A stretch of DNA of 64,000 nt from Pelagivirga sediminicola (GCF_003072125.1 NZ_QCYH01000002.1:248001-312000), one strand, 5' to 3'; shown: positions 44,942-53,650, numbered from the stretch's first letter. The notes: generated by a model from the sequence alone, not told the origin. Program-made: numbers and translations.

Positions 44942-45289
44942 TCAGATGTCCAGCAGGGCCAGCACCGCCTCCGGCGGGCGGCCGAGGACGGCGCGCGTGG
45001 CGGTCAGCGCAAGGGGCCGCTCGATCAGCTTCGGCTGGGCCGCCATGGCGGCGAAAAGCGCATCGTCGCTGTCATCCTTGCGCAGTCCCATCTCGCCGAA
45101 CGCCGCCTCGCCGGTCCGCATCATGGCGATGACCGGACCGCCCAGCAGGGCGTGCGCCGCGCGCAGCTCGGCCTCGCTCGGCGCGTCTTCCAGATAGCGG
45201 CGCACCGTCACATCGGCGCCGCGCCCCTCTAGCAGAGCCAGTGCTGCGCGCGATTTCGAGCATCGCGGATTGTGCCAAAGCGTGATCAC
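44942..45289 (-). CDS. arsC: ArsC-like arsenate reductase family protein
   Basis: 115 residues. Thioredoxin-fold ArsC family with the active Cys10 in [14 protein letters not shown] and the C-terminal [20 protein letters not shown] (Arg that contacts the substrate). True arsenate reduction needs a glutaredoxin partner; some homologues have other redox roles, and no ars genes are nearby. GTG 45289 overlaps the pyrD stop by 4 bp (GTGA), which I take as the start rather than a TTG two codons upstream. Confidence 0.86.
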   Translation of the reverse strand: MITLWHNPRCSKSRAALALLEGRGADVTVRRYLEDAPSEAELRAAHALLGGPVIAMMRTGEAAFGEMGLRKDDSDDALFAAMAAQPKLIERPLALTATRAVLGRPPEAVLALLDI

Positions 45290-46344
45290 AGCCAATCCTC
45301 GCGCCCCGTGCCGACCGCTTGCGCCACATTGGCGAACCCGTCCGCCTCCAGCAGCCGCTCCAGCCCGCGCGCGATGCGCGGCACCAGCGGCAGGCCCTCG
45401 TAAACCAGCGCCGAGTAGAGTTGAACCGCGCCGGCGCCTGCGCGGATCTTGGCATAGGCTTCCTCGGGCGAGCCGATGCCGCCGACGCCGATCAGGGGCA
45501 TTTTGCCGTCCGTCAGTTGCGACAGCCGCGCCAGAACGCGGGTGGATTTGTCAAACAGCGGCGCGCCCGACAGCCCGCCTGCCTCACCGCTTGCGGGCGA
45601 TGTCAGGCCGCCGCGATCCAGCGTCGTGTTGGTCGCGATGATCCCGGCAAGGTTTGCACCTTGCGCAACCTCGGCGATCTCGCCCAAGGCAGCATCGTCC
45701 AGATCAGGCGCGATTTTCAGAAACACCGGGATGGGCCGCTCCAGCCAATCGCGCGCTTCCATCACGCCGGCCAAAAGCGCGCGCAGGGCATCGCCGCCTT
45801 GCAGGTCGCGCAGCTTTTCGGTGTTGGGGCTGGAGACGTTGACGGTGGCGAAATCCAGATGTCGGCCGCAATGGGCAAGGACGCGGGCGAAATCCTCGGC
45901 GCGGTCGTCGCTGTCCTTGTTGGCGCCAAGGTTCAGGCCGATCACCGCGTCCTCGGGCCTCTGCTCCAGACGCTCCGCCGCCACCTCCATCCCCTCGTTG
46001 TTGAAGCCGAAGCGGTTGATCACGCCGCGATCCTCGGTCAGCCTGAAAAGGCGCGGGCGCGGGTTGCCGGGCTGCGCGCGCGGCGTCACGGCGCCGACCT
46101 CGATCATGCCGAAGCCCGCGCGCGCCAGCGGTGCCAGCGCCTCGGCGTTCTTGTCGAACCCGGCGGCCAGCCCGACGGGATTGTCCAGCCGCAGCCCCGC
46201 CACCTTGCAGGCCAGACGCGGCGATGTGATGCGTCCCGGCAGCGGCACCAGCCCGGCGCGCAGGGCCCGCAGGGCCAGCCCATGCGCGCGCTCCGGATCC
46301 ATCCGGTGCAAAAGGCCAAGGCCGATGCGGTTCAGCGTGCTCAT
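45286..46344 (-). CDS. pyrD: Dihydroorotate dehydrogenase (quinone), class 2
   Basis: 352 residues. FMN enzyme that oxidises dihydroorotate with ubiquinone at the inner membrane in pyrimidine synthesis. N-terminal quinone-tunnel helices ([21 protein letters not shown]), core [50 protein letters not shown] and [15 protein letters not shown] with the catalytic Ser, and [13 protein letters not shown]. It overlaps the DUF952 gene upstream by 4 bp and the arsC-like gene downstream by 4 bp. Confidence 0.96.
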   Translation of the reverse strand: MSTLNRIGLGLLHRMDPERAHGLALRALRAGLVPLPGRITSPRLACKVAGLRLDNPVGLAAGFDKNAEALAPLARAGFGMIEVGAVTPRAQPGNPRPRLFRLTEDRGVINRFGFNNEGMEVAAERLEQRPEDAVIGLNLGANKDSDDRAEDFARVLAHCGRHLDFATVNVSSPNTEKLRDLQGGDALRALLAGVMEARDWLERPIPVFLKIAPDLDDAALGEIAEVAQGANLAGIIATNTTLDRGGLTSPASGEAGGLSGAPLFDKSTRVLARLSQLTDGKMPLIGVGGIGSPEEAYAKIRAGAGAVQLYSALVYEGLPLVPRIARGLERLLEADGFANVAQAVGTGREDWL

Positions 46345-46679
46345 TCGGCGTCCTGCGGAAAGTGGTGCACACCGTCCTTCAGCGGCAGGGGCTGTGCCCA
46401 GGCCACGTCATCCAGCCGCAACTCCCGGTAAAGATGCGGGAAAAGCGCGCCGCCGCGCGACGGCTCCCACCGCAGATCATCGCCGAGGGGGGCGGCCTCG
46501 ACGCCGAGCAGCATCAAATCGTCCTCCCCGGCGAAATGCTTGGCCGCTGTTTCCGCGGCCTGCCCGATCGTCGAGAAATGGATATAGCCATCGGCCACAT
46601 CCACGGGCGCGCCGGCGGTCGTGCCAGCGGCGCGCAAGGCGTCCCATTCGGGCTTGCGAAATATCTTGTAGATCATCAT
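46341..46679 (-). CDS. DUF952 family protein
   Basis: 112 residues: [60 protein letters not shown] and [23 protein letters not shown]952 proteins resemble an ADP-ribosyltransferase-like fold and are often next to pyrD in alphaproteobacteria; their function is not known to me. Starts at tandem ATGs 46679/46676. The stop overlaps pyrD (ATGA). Confidence 0.88.
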   Translation of the reverse strand: MMIYKIFRKPEWDALRAAGTTAGAPVDVADGYIHFSTIGQAAETAAKHFAGEDDLMLLGVEAAPLGDDLRWEPSRGGALFPHLYRELRLDDVAWAQPLPLKDGVHHFPQDAE

Positions 46680-46721
46680 GGCATCCGTGATGCCGTGCGG
46701 CGCGGGCCGGGTCAAGCGCGG

Positions 46722-47453
46722 TCACTGCGGTGCGTATGTCACCTGCGCCGGCCCCGCCTGCATCGGACCTTCGGCCCGGTCAAACCGCAGATAAGCGATG
46801 CCGCGCCCGCCCGCCTGGGTATAGAGCGTGCCCGCCGCCTTGCCGCCCGCGGTAATCTCGCTGCCGACAGGCGCCGCGCCCTCCACCTCGACGGTGGCAA
46901 GACCCTTGCGCAGCGCCGTCTTGTGCTTCATCCGCGCGGTCACCTCCTGTCCCACATAGCAGCCCTTGCGGAAATCCACGCCGTTCAGACGCTCGAATCC
47001 CGCCTCCAGAATGAAGGTGTCGGGCGTCAGCTCGATCCCCGTTTCGGGGATGCAATGGTTCACGCGCAGCGCGTCCCAATCGGTGCCGTCATCGCCCTCC
47101 TCCGCACCGTAAAGCCGCCAGCCCATCGCCGGATGGCGCGGATCGGCGAGCGCGCCCTCCGGCGCGGGGCTGGTGCCGCGGCGCAGCTTCAGATCCGTGG
47201 CGGCGATCTGCACATCGGCGCGCAGCTTGTACATCGTCAGCCGCTGAACCAGCCCCGGTGCCAGCGTCTCGGCCACGTCGATATGCAGCGCGCCGCCACG
47301 CTCGAACACGAAGAAATCCGCCAGGTATTTGCCCTGCGGCGTCAGCATCGCGGTATAGACAAGGCCATGCTCCAGCTTGGCCAGGTCATTCGTGATCAGC
47401 CCCTGGAGAAAGCCGCGCGCGTCGCTGCCGGTGATCTGGTGAATGGATCGCAT
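46722..47453 (-). CDS. ygfZ: tRNA-modifying/Fe-S folate-binding protein YgfZ
   Basis: 243 residues. GcvT-like fold, tetrahydrofolate-dependent, helps Fe-S enzyme maturation and tRNA thiomodification. The signature KGCYVGQEVTARMKHK is present, with SDARGFLQGLITNDLAKLEH near the N-terminus and LTPQGKYLADFFVFERGG. GGGAGG precedes ATG 47453. It lies 42 bp upstream of DUF952 in the same direction and may be the first gene of the pyrD set. Confidence 0.92.
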   Translation of the reverse strand: MRSIHQITGSDARGFLQGLITNDLAKLEHGLVYTAMLTPQGKYLADFFVFERGGALHIDVAETLAPGLVQRLTMYKLRADVQIAATDLKLRRGTSPAPEGALADPRHPAMGWRLYGAEEGDDGTDWDALRVNHCIPETGIELTPDTFILEAGFERLNGVDFRKGCYVGQEVTARMKHKTALRKGLATVEVEGAAPVGSEITAGGKAAGTLYTQAGGRGIAYLRFDRAEGPMQAGPAQVTYAPQ

Positions 47454-47521
47454 GACTGATACCTCCCTTTGGCTCGTCCCTGTCATATAGGATGGCGGCG
47501 TGCGAGCAACAGGGGGGCGCG

Positions 47522-48193
47522 ATGCGCGCAAGGCTATCCGTGATCGTGCCGGTGCTGGACGCCGAAGAGCCGCTGCCTGCGTTGCTGCAGGGGCTGATGG
47601 CTGGGGTCGAGGCCGGTTTGATCCGCGAACTGATCCTGACGGACGGCGGATCGCGCGACGGCACGCGGCGAATCGCCGAGGCGGCCGGCGCGATCTGGGT
47701 TACTGGCCCGGCCTCGCGCGGGGGGCAGTTGCGGCGCGGGGTGGCGGCGGCAGGGGGCGCATGGCTGTTGGTCCTGCACGCCGATACCGTGCTGCCGGAA
47801 GGCTGGGTGCAGGCCGCGCTTGCGCAGATGGCAGACGGGCGGCCGGGCTATTTCCGGCTGTCCTTCGATGCGCGCGGGGCGGCGCCCTGGGTCGTTGCCG
47901 CGTGGGCCAACCTGCGCGCGCGGCTCTTCCGCCTGCCATATGGCGATCAGGGCTTGCTGATTTCGCGCGCCGAATATGACGCGGCGGGCGGGTATCCCGA
48001 CATTCCGCTGATGGAGGATGTCGCGCTGGCCCGCCGTCTTGGGCGGCGCCTGCGCATGATGCCGCTGGCGGTCCAAAGCAGCGCGGCGCGCTACCTGCGG
48101 GATGGCTGGCTGCGCCGCGGCGCGCGCAACCTGTGGCTGCTTGCGCGCTACCTGATGGGGGCCGATCCCGACGCCTTGCGCAAACGGTATTGA
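47522..48193 (+). CDS. Glycosyltransferase family 2, TIGR04283-like
   Basis: 223 residues. GT-A fold: LSVIVPVLDAEEPLPALLQG, ELILTDGGSRDGTRRIAEAA (DGGSxDG), GGAWLLVLHADTVLPEGW (DxD-like HAD), and PLMEDVALARRLGRRLRM. It matches the TIGR04283 family which in other genomes is linked to arsenosugar-type biosynthesis. No companion genes of that pathway are adjacent, so the role is open. ATG 47522 after GGGG; divergent from ygfZ. Confidence 0.83.
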   Translation: MRARLSVIVPVLDAEEPLPALLQGLMAGVEAGLIRELILTDGGSRDGTRRIAEAAGAIWVTGPASRGGQLRRGVAAAGGAWLLVLHADTVLPEGWVQAALAQMADGRPGYFRLSFDARGAAPWVVAAWANLRARLFRLPYGDQGLLISRAEYDAAGGYPDIPLMEDVALARRLGRRLRMMPLAVQSSAARYLRDGWLRRGARNLWLLARYLMGADPDALRKRY

Positions 48194-48204
48194 GGGCGCG
48201 CCGC

Positions 48205-48223
48205 GAAAATTCGCAGAATTTTC
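48205..48223. repeat. AT-rich perfect hairpin GAAAATTC-GCA-GAATTTTC
   Basis: Perfect 8-bp arms with a 3-nt loop in a GC-rich setting, 11 bp after the glycosyltransferase stop. It may be a terminator for that gene (followed by TTCGCCC) or a repeated palindrome. Confidence 0.55.
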
Positions 48224-48274
48224 TTCGCCCGCTTGCCTAGGGCCGCGCAGCGCGGTAACAGTGCAGCTGCCCGA

Positions 48275-48348
48275 GCGGGCGTTGTGTAATGGTAAGACCT
48301 CAGCCTTCCAAGCTGATGATACGGGTTCGATTCCCGTCGCCCGCTCCA
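48275..48348 (+). tRNA. tRNA-Gly, anticodon UCC
   Basis: Seven-bp acceptor stem GCGGGCG (48275-48281) with CGCCCGC (48338-48344), discriminator T, encoded CCA (48346-48348). D-arm TTGTGTAATGGTAAGAC, anticodon stem CAGC..GCTG with loop CTTCCAA (anticodon TCC), and T-arm ACGGGTTCGATTCCCGT. Total 74 nt. All conserved positions are present and no intron is seen. No integrase or att duplication is adjacent. Confidence 0.97.
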
Positions 48349-48410
48349 GGAATCCCCCTCGGTGCAGCACTCTTTTATCTCAAATGCCCCATCGCGCGCC
48401 GGAGACGGAA

Positions 48411-48436
48411 AAAGGCCCGGACACGGCCGGGCCTTT
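48411..48436 (-). terminator. Rho-independent terminator of the sox operon
   Basis: Perfect 10-bp arms AAAGGCCCGG (48411-48420) and CCGGGCCTTT (48427-48436), 6-nt loop. On the minus strand it is followed by TTCCGTC, extending the T-run of the arm to TTTTT. It lies 21 bp after the soxG stop. Confidence 0.85.
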
Positions 48437-48456
48437 CCACATCGAATCGGCGATGC

Positions 48457-49026
48457 TCAGCTGACGTTCTTTGCGGACAATTCCACTGCATGCAGGAACG
48501 ATTTGGCCGAGGAACTGGCCGATAGCAGCAGGTAGGTATCCTCGCCGGTGCGCGCGACGATGGCGCCCATATGCTCCATCACCGTCCGCGCGATCGCGTT
48601 CACGGCGAACGCATCGGGGTGCAGGTCCACCGGACAGATCCGCTCCAGCGCGCGGCGCGCACCGGCGCCGGAGATTTCCAGCGCGCACCAGCCATCGGTC
48701 TGGTCGGTGGTGTAGGCCGCGCCGTTCAGCTTGGCGGCGATCTGCGGCTCGGCGTCGGGCGTGGCGCTGGGAAACAGAACGAATGCCTGATCGGGCGCCA
48801 GCCGCATGATCGCGGTGGATTTGTCCTTGGCCACGGCGGACATGCCGATCTCGGGCAGGGCGATGCCGAAGGCGGTCTTGATCGCCGCCTTTGCCGCGTC
48901 CTCGGCGCCCAAGGGCAGGGCGATGGACACGATGGCCAGATCCTTGGGCGCCTTCAGCGCGATGTCGCCAAAGCTGCGGTCATACCCGGCCAGCGGCGGG
49001 GCGGCGGTGAGGGTGAAATCAGGCAC
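48457..49026 (-). CDS. soxG: Sarcosine oxidase, gamma subunit
   Basis: 189 residues. Smallest folate-side partner in heterotetrameric sarcosine oxidase. It has KAPKDLAIVSIALPLGAEDA, RLAPDQAFVLFPSATPDAEP, TDQTDGWCALEISGAGARRA and LERICPVDLHPDAFAVNAIA, then ARTVMEHMGAIVARTGEDTY, all matching the family. GTG 49026 overlaps the soxA end by 8 nt. It is the last gene of soxBDAG and is followed by a strong terminator. Confidence 0.92.
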   Translation of the reverse strand: MPDFTLTAAPPLAGYDRSFGDIALKAPKDLAIVSIALPLGAEDAAKAAIKTAFGIALPEIGMSAVAKDKSTAIMRLAPDQAFVLFPSATPDAEPQIAAKLNGAAYTTDQTDGWCALEISGAGARRALERICPVDLHPDAFAVNAIARTVMEHMGAIVARTGEDTYLLLSASSSAKSFLHAVELSAKNVS

Positions 49027-51970
49027 GCAGGCGCTCTCCTTCGGGGTCGATGAAGTGGGCCGAGACGATCTCGACCTCCATCTCGGTGTCGTGGACGGGG
49101 CTGACGGCGCGGACGATCTCGCCCATGCGGGTATCCCCGGATTTGATGAAGCCAAGGCCGACCGAATGATCAAGGCTCGGCGACCAGGCCACGGACGTCA
49201 TCCAGCCCTGATCGTTGGCCATCGTCGCCTCATCCCCCTTGTTGATGAAATGCGATCCGGCGATCAGTTTCTGGCTGCGGTCCACCGGGCGGAAGCCGAC
49301 CAGCTTCTCGGCATCCTCGCGCATCATTTCGGGCCGCTGCGACAGGGTCCAGCCGATGCAGTCCTTCTTGGAGCTGACCATGCGGCCCATCCCCAGCATA
49401 TGCGCCGTGGTGCGCCCGTCCAGCTCGTTACCCGCCGCGTGGCCCTTTTCGATGCGCATGACGCCCAAGGCTTCGGTGCCATAGGGGCAGGCGCCGAACT
49501 CCTCGCCCGCCTTCATCAGCGCCTCCATCATGGAGTTGCCATAGCGCGCGGGCACGGCGACCTCGTAGGCCAGCTCGCCCGAGAACGAGATGCGGAAAAG
49601 CCGCGCGGGCGTGCCGCCGCAAACCGTGACCTCGCCGCAGGCCATGAAGGGGAAGCCCTCGTTCGACATGTCCTGGCTGTCCGCATCGACGATCTTTTCC
49701 AGCAGCTTGCGCGCGTTCGGGCCGGCAACGGCGAACTGCGCCCAGGCGTCGGTGGTCGAGATCAGGTGCACGTCCATGTCGGGGAACAGGCACTGGCGCA
49801 CGAATTCCATCCGGCGGAACACCAGCACCGCGTTGGCGGTGGTCGTGGTCATCACGAAGTGGTTCTCGCCCATGCGCGCGGTGGTGCCGTCATCATAGCA
49901 AATGCCGTCCTCGCGCAGCATGATGCCATAGCGCACGCGTCCCACCGCCAGCTTGGCAAAGCCGTTGGCGTAGACCTTGTTCAGGAACTCGGCCGCGTCC
50001 TTGCCCTGGATGTCGATCTTGCCCAGCGTGGTGACGTCGCAGATGCCGACGGACTGGCGCGTGTTCAGCACCTCGCGGTCGACGGAATCGCGCCAGCCTT
50101 TTTCATTGCCCTTGACGAACCACTGCGCGCGCAGCCAGTTGCCGACCTCGACGAATGTCGCGCCGTGCGCCTTGGCCCATTCGTGGCTGGGCGTCAGGCG
50201 GTAGGGGCGGAAATCGGTGCCTCGCGCGCGGCCTGCCAGGGCGCCGATGGGGATCGGCGTGTAGGGCGGGCGGAAGATGGTCGTGCCCGTCTCGGGGATC
50301 GTCTTGCCGGTGCATTCGGCCATGATGGCCAGCGCCGGAATGTTCGACGTCTTGCCCTGATCGGTGGCCATGCCGGTGGTCGTGTAGCGCTTGAGATGCT
50401 CGACCGAGCGGAAGCCCTCCTGATGCGACAGTTTGACGTCCTTGACGGTCACATCGTTCTGGAAATCGACCCAGGCGCGTTTCTTGCCCGAGGGGATGTG
50501 CCATTTCGGCGCGCCCTCATATGCCTCGTCCTCGGCCTTGGGGGCGGCTTTGCGCGAGACGGTAAAGCCCAGATCCTTGATCTGCGCATTGGCGGCCTTG
50601 CGCCCCTCGTCCAGCGCGGCGGCAAGCGTGAGGTTGCCATTGGCGGCCCCGGCCACAACCATGCCCTGCGGCAGATCCTTGCCCGGCACGAAGGCCGACA
50701 GATCCTCGTTCCAGACGGGGCGGCCGCGCTGGTGACAGGTCAGGTGGACGGTGGGGTTCCAGCCGCCGGACACGGCCAGGCAGTCGACGTCGATCATTTG
50801 CCCGTCGGTCAGCGTGATCCGCTTGAGCGCGAGGCGCCCGGCGGTATCCACGACGCCGGCACCGCGCACATGGCGCGCGCCCTTGACGTCGCAGACGGCG
50901 GGACGGTCGCGGGTGTCGATGATCGCGGCGATCTCGACGCCCTTCGCGGCCAGATCCTGCGCGGTGCGCCAGCCGTCATCGTTGTTGGTCAGCACCGCGA
51001 CGCGCTTGCCCGGCGCCACGCCGAAGCGGTTCACATAGGTGCGCACGGCGCTGGCCATCATGATGCCGGGGCGGTCGTTGTTGCCAAAGGCGATGGGCCG
51101 CTCGGTCGCGCCGGCGGCCAGCACGGCGCGTTTCGAGTAGATGCGCCAGAGCACCTGGCGCGGCTTGCCGCCCGAGCCGGGCAGATGGTCGGTGCACCGC
51201 TCCAGCGCGCCATAGACGCCGTGATCATACGCACCATAGACCGACGTGCGCGTCATCAGGCGCACATTGTCCATCGCGGCCAGCTCGGCCACCGCCTGCG
51301 CGGCCCAGTCGGCACCGGCCATGCCATCGACTTCGAGCGTTTCGGAATTGAGCCGCCCGCCGGGGGCGAAATCCTCGTCCGCGAGGATGACGCGCGCGCC
51401 GCTGCGCGCGCCCGCCAGTGCGGCGGCAAGGCCGGAGGGGCCCGCGCCGATCACCAGAAGATCGCAGTGCAAAAAGCCCTTGTCATAGGTATCGGGATCG
51501 TCCTGCATCGACAGCCGCCCGAGGCCGGCAGAGGCGCGGATGATCGGCTCGTACACCTTTTCCCAGAACGCGGCGGGCCACATGAAGGTCTTGTAATAGA
51601 AACCCGCGGCCAGGAAGGGCGAGGCGAGGTCCGTCACCGCCATCAGATCGAATTCCAGCGATCCGCGATGGTTCTGGCTGGTCGCGGTCAGACCGTCGAA
51701 AAGCTCGGTCATGGTGGCGCGGGTGTTGGGCTCCTGCGCCGCGCCGCTGCGCAGCTGCACCAGCGCGTTCGGCTCTTCGGAGCCCGCGGTCAGGATGCCG
51801 CGCGGGCGGTGATACTTGAACGAGCGGCCGACCAGCACCTGACCGTTGGCCAGCAGCGCCGAGGCGAGCGTGTCGCCTGCGTAGCCCGTCATCGACTTGC
51901 CGTTGAAGGTGAAATCGAGCGACTTGGAGCGATCGACGAGACCGCCCTTGATCCGGTTGACCTGGCTCAT
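49019..51970 (-). CDS. soxA: Sarcosine oxidase, alpha subunit
   Basis: 983 residues. The largest subunit binds NAD and, with beta, oxidises sarcosine to glycine, passing formaldehyde to tetrahydrofolate. A ubiquitin-like/2Fe-2S-like N-terminal domain lacking a full Cys cluster (about 15-100) is followed by the FAD/NAD-type Rossmann (VIGAGPSGLAAALAGARSGA, about 172-191), and a C-terminal GcvT-like folate domain (CDVTTLGKIDIQGKDAAEFL; GTEALGVMRIEKGHAAGNEL). It overlaps soxD by 4 bp and soxG by 8 bp. Length is normal for the family. Confidence 0.96.
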   Translation of the reverse strand: MSQVNRIKGGLVDRSKSLDFTFNGKSMTGYAGDTLASALLANGQVLVGRSFKYHRPRGILTAGSEEPNALVQLRSGAAQEPNTRATMTELFDGLTATSQNHRGSLEFDLMAVTDLASPFLAAGFYYKTFMWPAAFWEKVYEPIIRASAGLGRLSMQDDPDTYDKGFLHCDLLVIGAGPSGLAAALAGARSGARVILADEDFAPGGRLNSETLEVDGMAGADWAAQAVAELAAMDNVRLMTRTSVYGAYDHGVYGALERCTDHLPGSGGKPRQVLWRIYSKRAVLAAGATERPIAFGNNDRPGIMMASAVRTYVNRFGVAPGKRVAVLTNNDDGWRTAQDLAAKGVEIAAIIDTRDRPAVCDVKGARHVRGAGVVDTAGRLALKRITLTDGQMIDVDCLAVSGGWNPTVHLTCHQRGRPVWNEDLSAFVPGKDLPQGMVVAGAANGNLTLAAALDEGRKAANAQIKDLGFTVSRKAAPKAEDEAYEGAPKWHIPSGKKRAWVDFQNDVTVKDVKLSHQEGFRSVEHLKRYTTTGMATDQGKTSNIPALAIMAECTGKTIPETGTTIFRPPYTPIPIGALAGRARGTDFRPYRLTPSHEWAKAHGATFVEVGNWLRAQWFVKGNEKGWRDSVDREVLNTRQSVGICDVTTLGKIDIQGKDAAEFLNKVYANGFAKLAVGRVRYGIMLREDGICYDDGTTARMGENHFVMTTTTANAVLVFRRMEFVRQCLFPDMDVHLISTTDAWAQFAVAGPNARKLLEKIVDADSQDMSNEGFPFMACGEVTVCGGTPARLFRISFSGELAYEVAVPARYGNSMMEALMKAGEEFGACPYGTEALGVMRIEKGHAAGNELDGRTTAHMLGMGRMVSSKKDCIGWTLSQRPEMMREDAEKLVGFRPVDRSQKLIAGSHFINKGDEATMANDQGWMTSVAWSPSLDHSVGLGFIKSGDTRMGEIVRAVSPVHDTEMEVEIVSAHFIDPEGERLRA

Positions 51971-52254
51971 TTGCTGCGCCCCCTTGCGCGGGCCACATCG
52001 CGGGCCAGTTCGACTGCGGTGATCTCATGGGTGAGGGTGTCGCGCGTGACCACCAGCCAGCTGCGATCGCCCTGTTCGTGATACCAAAGCTCCTGCATCG
52101 GCCCGGCGATATTGTCGCGGATATAGCCGTAATCGTGATACGCATCGGCGGCATCCTCGGCCTGCCAGTCGGGGCGGTCGATCAGGCATGCGTCGCCCAG
52201 ATAGATGAATTCCGCAGCGTCGCGCGGGCCGAGAAGGGGGTGGTCGATGATCAT
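51967..52254 (-). CDS. soxD: Sarcosine oxidase, delta subunit, cysteine-free variant
   Basis: 95 residues. SoxD normally carries a zinc site from an N-terminal CPxCG pair plus a His and a later Cys. Here the start reads MIIDHPLLGPRDAAEFIYLG and the later part reads LWYHEQGDRSWLVVTRDTLT then HEITAVELARDVARARG; there are only one Cys (Cys23 in GDACLID) and no CxxC. The ...WYHxxGxRxWLxVxRDTxTHEI pattern and the place between soxB and soxA support the SoxD call. ATG 52254 is 9 nt after AAGG; a GTG at 52263 is less likely. ATGA overlap with soxA. Confidence 0.86.
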   Translation of the reverse strand: MIIDHPLLGPRDAAEFIYLGDACLIDRPDWQAEDAADAYHDYGYIRDNIAGPMQELWYHEQGDRSWLVVTRDTLTHEITAVELARDVARARGRSK

Positions 52255-52285
52255 GCGAGGCACCTTTCGTGTGGTGTCGGAATCT

Positions 52286-52307
52286 GAGTATTTTCACCAA
52301 GATGAAG
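52286..52307 (+). repeat. Interspersed motif, copy 2
   Basis: GAGTATTT-TCAC-CAAGATGAAG, in the 64-bp gap between soxB and soxD, inside the operon and opposite in direction to the genes. Confidence 0.7.
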
Positions 52308-52318
52308 CATGGCGGCGC

Positions 52319-53569
52319 TCAATGCAGGTTGGGCTGGTTGCCCTGACCTTTTTCGTCGATCATGTGGCCGCGCTTGAACCGGTCGAGGCGCATTTCCGCG
52401 GCGACGGGGTGGGGCGTGTCCTTGGCGATCAGATGCGCATAGCACCAGCCCGAGCCGGGCGTCGCCTTGAAACCGCCGTAGCACCAGCCGCCGTTGAAAT
52501 AGAGCCCGTCGATATGCGTCTTGTCGATATAGGGCGAGCCGTCCATCGACATGTCCATCACGCCGCCCCAACTGCGCAGAAGGCGCGCGCGTCCGATGAT
52601 GGGCATGATCGCCATGCCGCCCTCGGCCACGTCCTCGACCACGGGCAGGTTGCCGCGCTGGGCGTAGGAGTTGTAGCCGTCCAGATCGCCGCCGAAGACG
52701 AGGCCGCCCTTGTCGGACTGGCTGACATAGAAATGGCCCGCGCCGAAGGTGATGACGCCGGGGAGGACCGGTTTCAGCCCCTCTGTGACGAAGGCTTGCA
52801 GCACGTGGGATTCGATGGGCAGGCGCATCCCGGCGGTCGCGGCGACGCGGCTGGAAGAGCCGGCGACGCACATGGCGACCTTCTTGGCGCGGATCGGGCC
52901 GCGCGATGTCTGAACGCCGCGGCAGACGCCGTTTTCGATGTCAAACCCGGTGACTTCGCAATTCTGGATGATGTCGACGCCGCGGCTGTCGGCGCCGCGC
53001 GCATAGCCCCATGCGACCGCGTCATGGCGCACCGTGCCGCCGCGCCGCTGAAACAGACCCCCCTTGATCGGGAAGCGGGCATTGTCGAAATCGAGGAAGG
53101 GCAGTTCGGCGCGCAGCTGATCGGCCGTCGCATATTCTGCATCGGCGCCCGCGAGGAACATCGCATTGCCGCGCCGGATGAACGCATCGCGCTGCGCGTC
53201 GGAGTGCAGAAGGTTCAGGATCGACCGCTGGCTGACCATCGCGTTGTAGTTGAAATCCTGCTCCAGCCCTTCCCACAGCTTCAGCGACAGCTCGTAGAAC
53301 GGCTCGTTGCCGGGCAGCAGATAGTTGGAGCGGATGATCGTCGTGTTGCGGCCCACGTTGCCGCTGCCGATCCAGCCCTTTTCAAGGACGGCGACATTGG
53401 TGATGCCGTGTTCCTTGGCCAGGTAATAGGCGGTGGCAAGGCCATGGCCGCCGCCGCCGATGATGATGACATCATACTCGGCTTTCGGCTCTGGCTCGCG
53501 CCAGACGGGCTTCCAACCCTTGTTGCCGGTCAGGCCCTCTTTGAGGATGCGGAGTGCGGAATAGCGCAT
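52319..53569 (-). CDS. soxB: Sarcosine oxidase, beta subunit
   Basis: 416 residues. Flavin subunit with covalent FMN. The Rossmann motif DVIIIGGGGHGLATAYYLAK (33-52) and VLEKGWIGSGNVGRNTTIIR with the downstream SNYL are characteristic, and the C-terminal GVMDMSMDGSPYIDKTHIDG plus YFNGGWCYGGFKATPGSGW closes the FAD site. ATG 53569 is preferred over 53608 because conserved MRYSALRILKEGL begins there. It is the first gene of the operon, divergent from the GlxA-type regulator. Confidence 0.97.
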   Translation of the reverse strand: MRYSALRILKEGLTGNKGWKPVWREPEPKAEYDVIIIGGGGHGLATAYYLAKEHGITNVAVLEKGWIGSGNVGRNTTIIRSNYLLPGNEPFYELSLKLWEGLEQDFNYNAMVSQRSILNLLHSDAQRDAFIRRGNAMFLAGADAEYATADQLRAELPFLDFDNARFPIKGGLFQRRGGTVRHDAVAWGYARGADSRGVDIIQNCEVTGFDIENGVCRGVQTSRGPIRAKKVAMCVAGSSSRVAATAGMRLPIESHVLQAFVTEGLKPVLPGVITFGAGHFYVSQSDKGGLVFGGDLDGYNSYAQRGNLPVVEDVAEGGMAIMPIIGRARLLRSWGGVMDMSMDGSPYIDKTHIDGLYFNGGWCYGGFKATPGSGWCYAHLIAKDTPHPVAAEMRLDRFKRGHMIDEKGQGNQPNLH

Positions 53570-53619
53570 GGGAAGATCCCCCGAATTTTGCTGAGTTGCG
53601 GCCACCATATCGAGTTGAC

Positions 53620-53642
53620 CACTTTACACTTGCTTCAAAGTG
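53620..53642. promoter_or_regulatory. Inverted repeat CACTTT-n11-AAAGTG, candidate operator
   Basis: Arms at 53620-53625 and 53637-53642 in the 81-bp gap between soxB and the GlxA-type gene, 51 bp from the soxB start. A centre-to-centre distance of 17 bp fits a dimeric AraC/GlxA protein reading adjacent major grooves. Seen by eye only. Confidence 0.45.
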
Positions 53643-53650
53643 ACGTTTTC

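Noticed and set aside
48275..48348. tRNA-Gly as an integration site
   Set aside because: No integrase nearby and no duplicated tRNA 3' end in the window; flanking genes are of ordinary composition.
48806..52081. A 1091-codon open frame on the plus strand opposite soxA and soxG
   Set aside because: It is the antisense of well-supported sox genes; the protein is His/Gly/Ala/Arg-rich low complexity without domains, as expected from codon bias in high-GC DNA.
52205..53650. A long in-frame extension upstream of the GlxA-type regulator, through soxB
   Set aside because: The extension is antisense to soxB; homology and the divergent gap place the start at about 53651.
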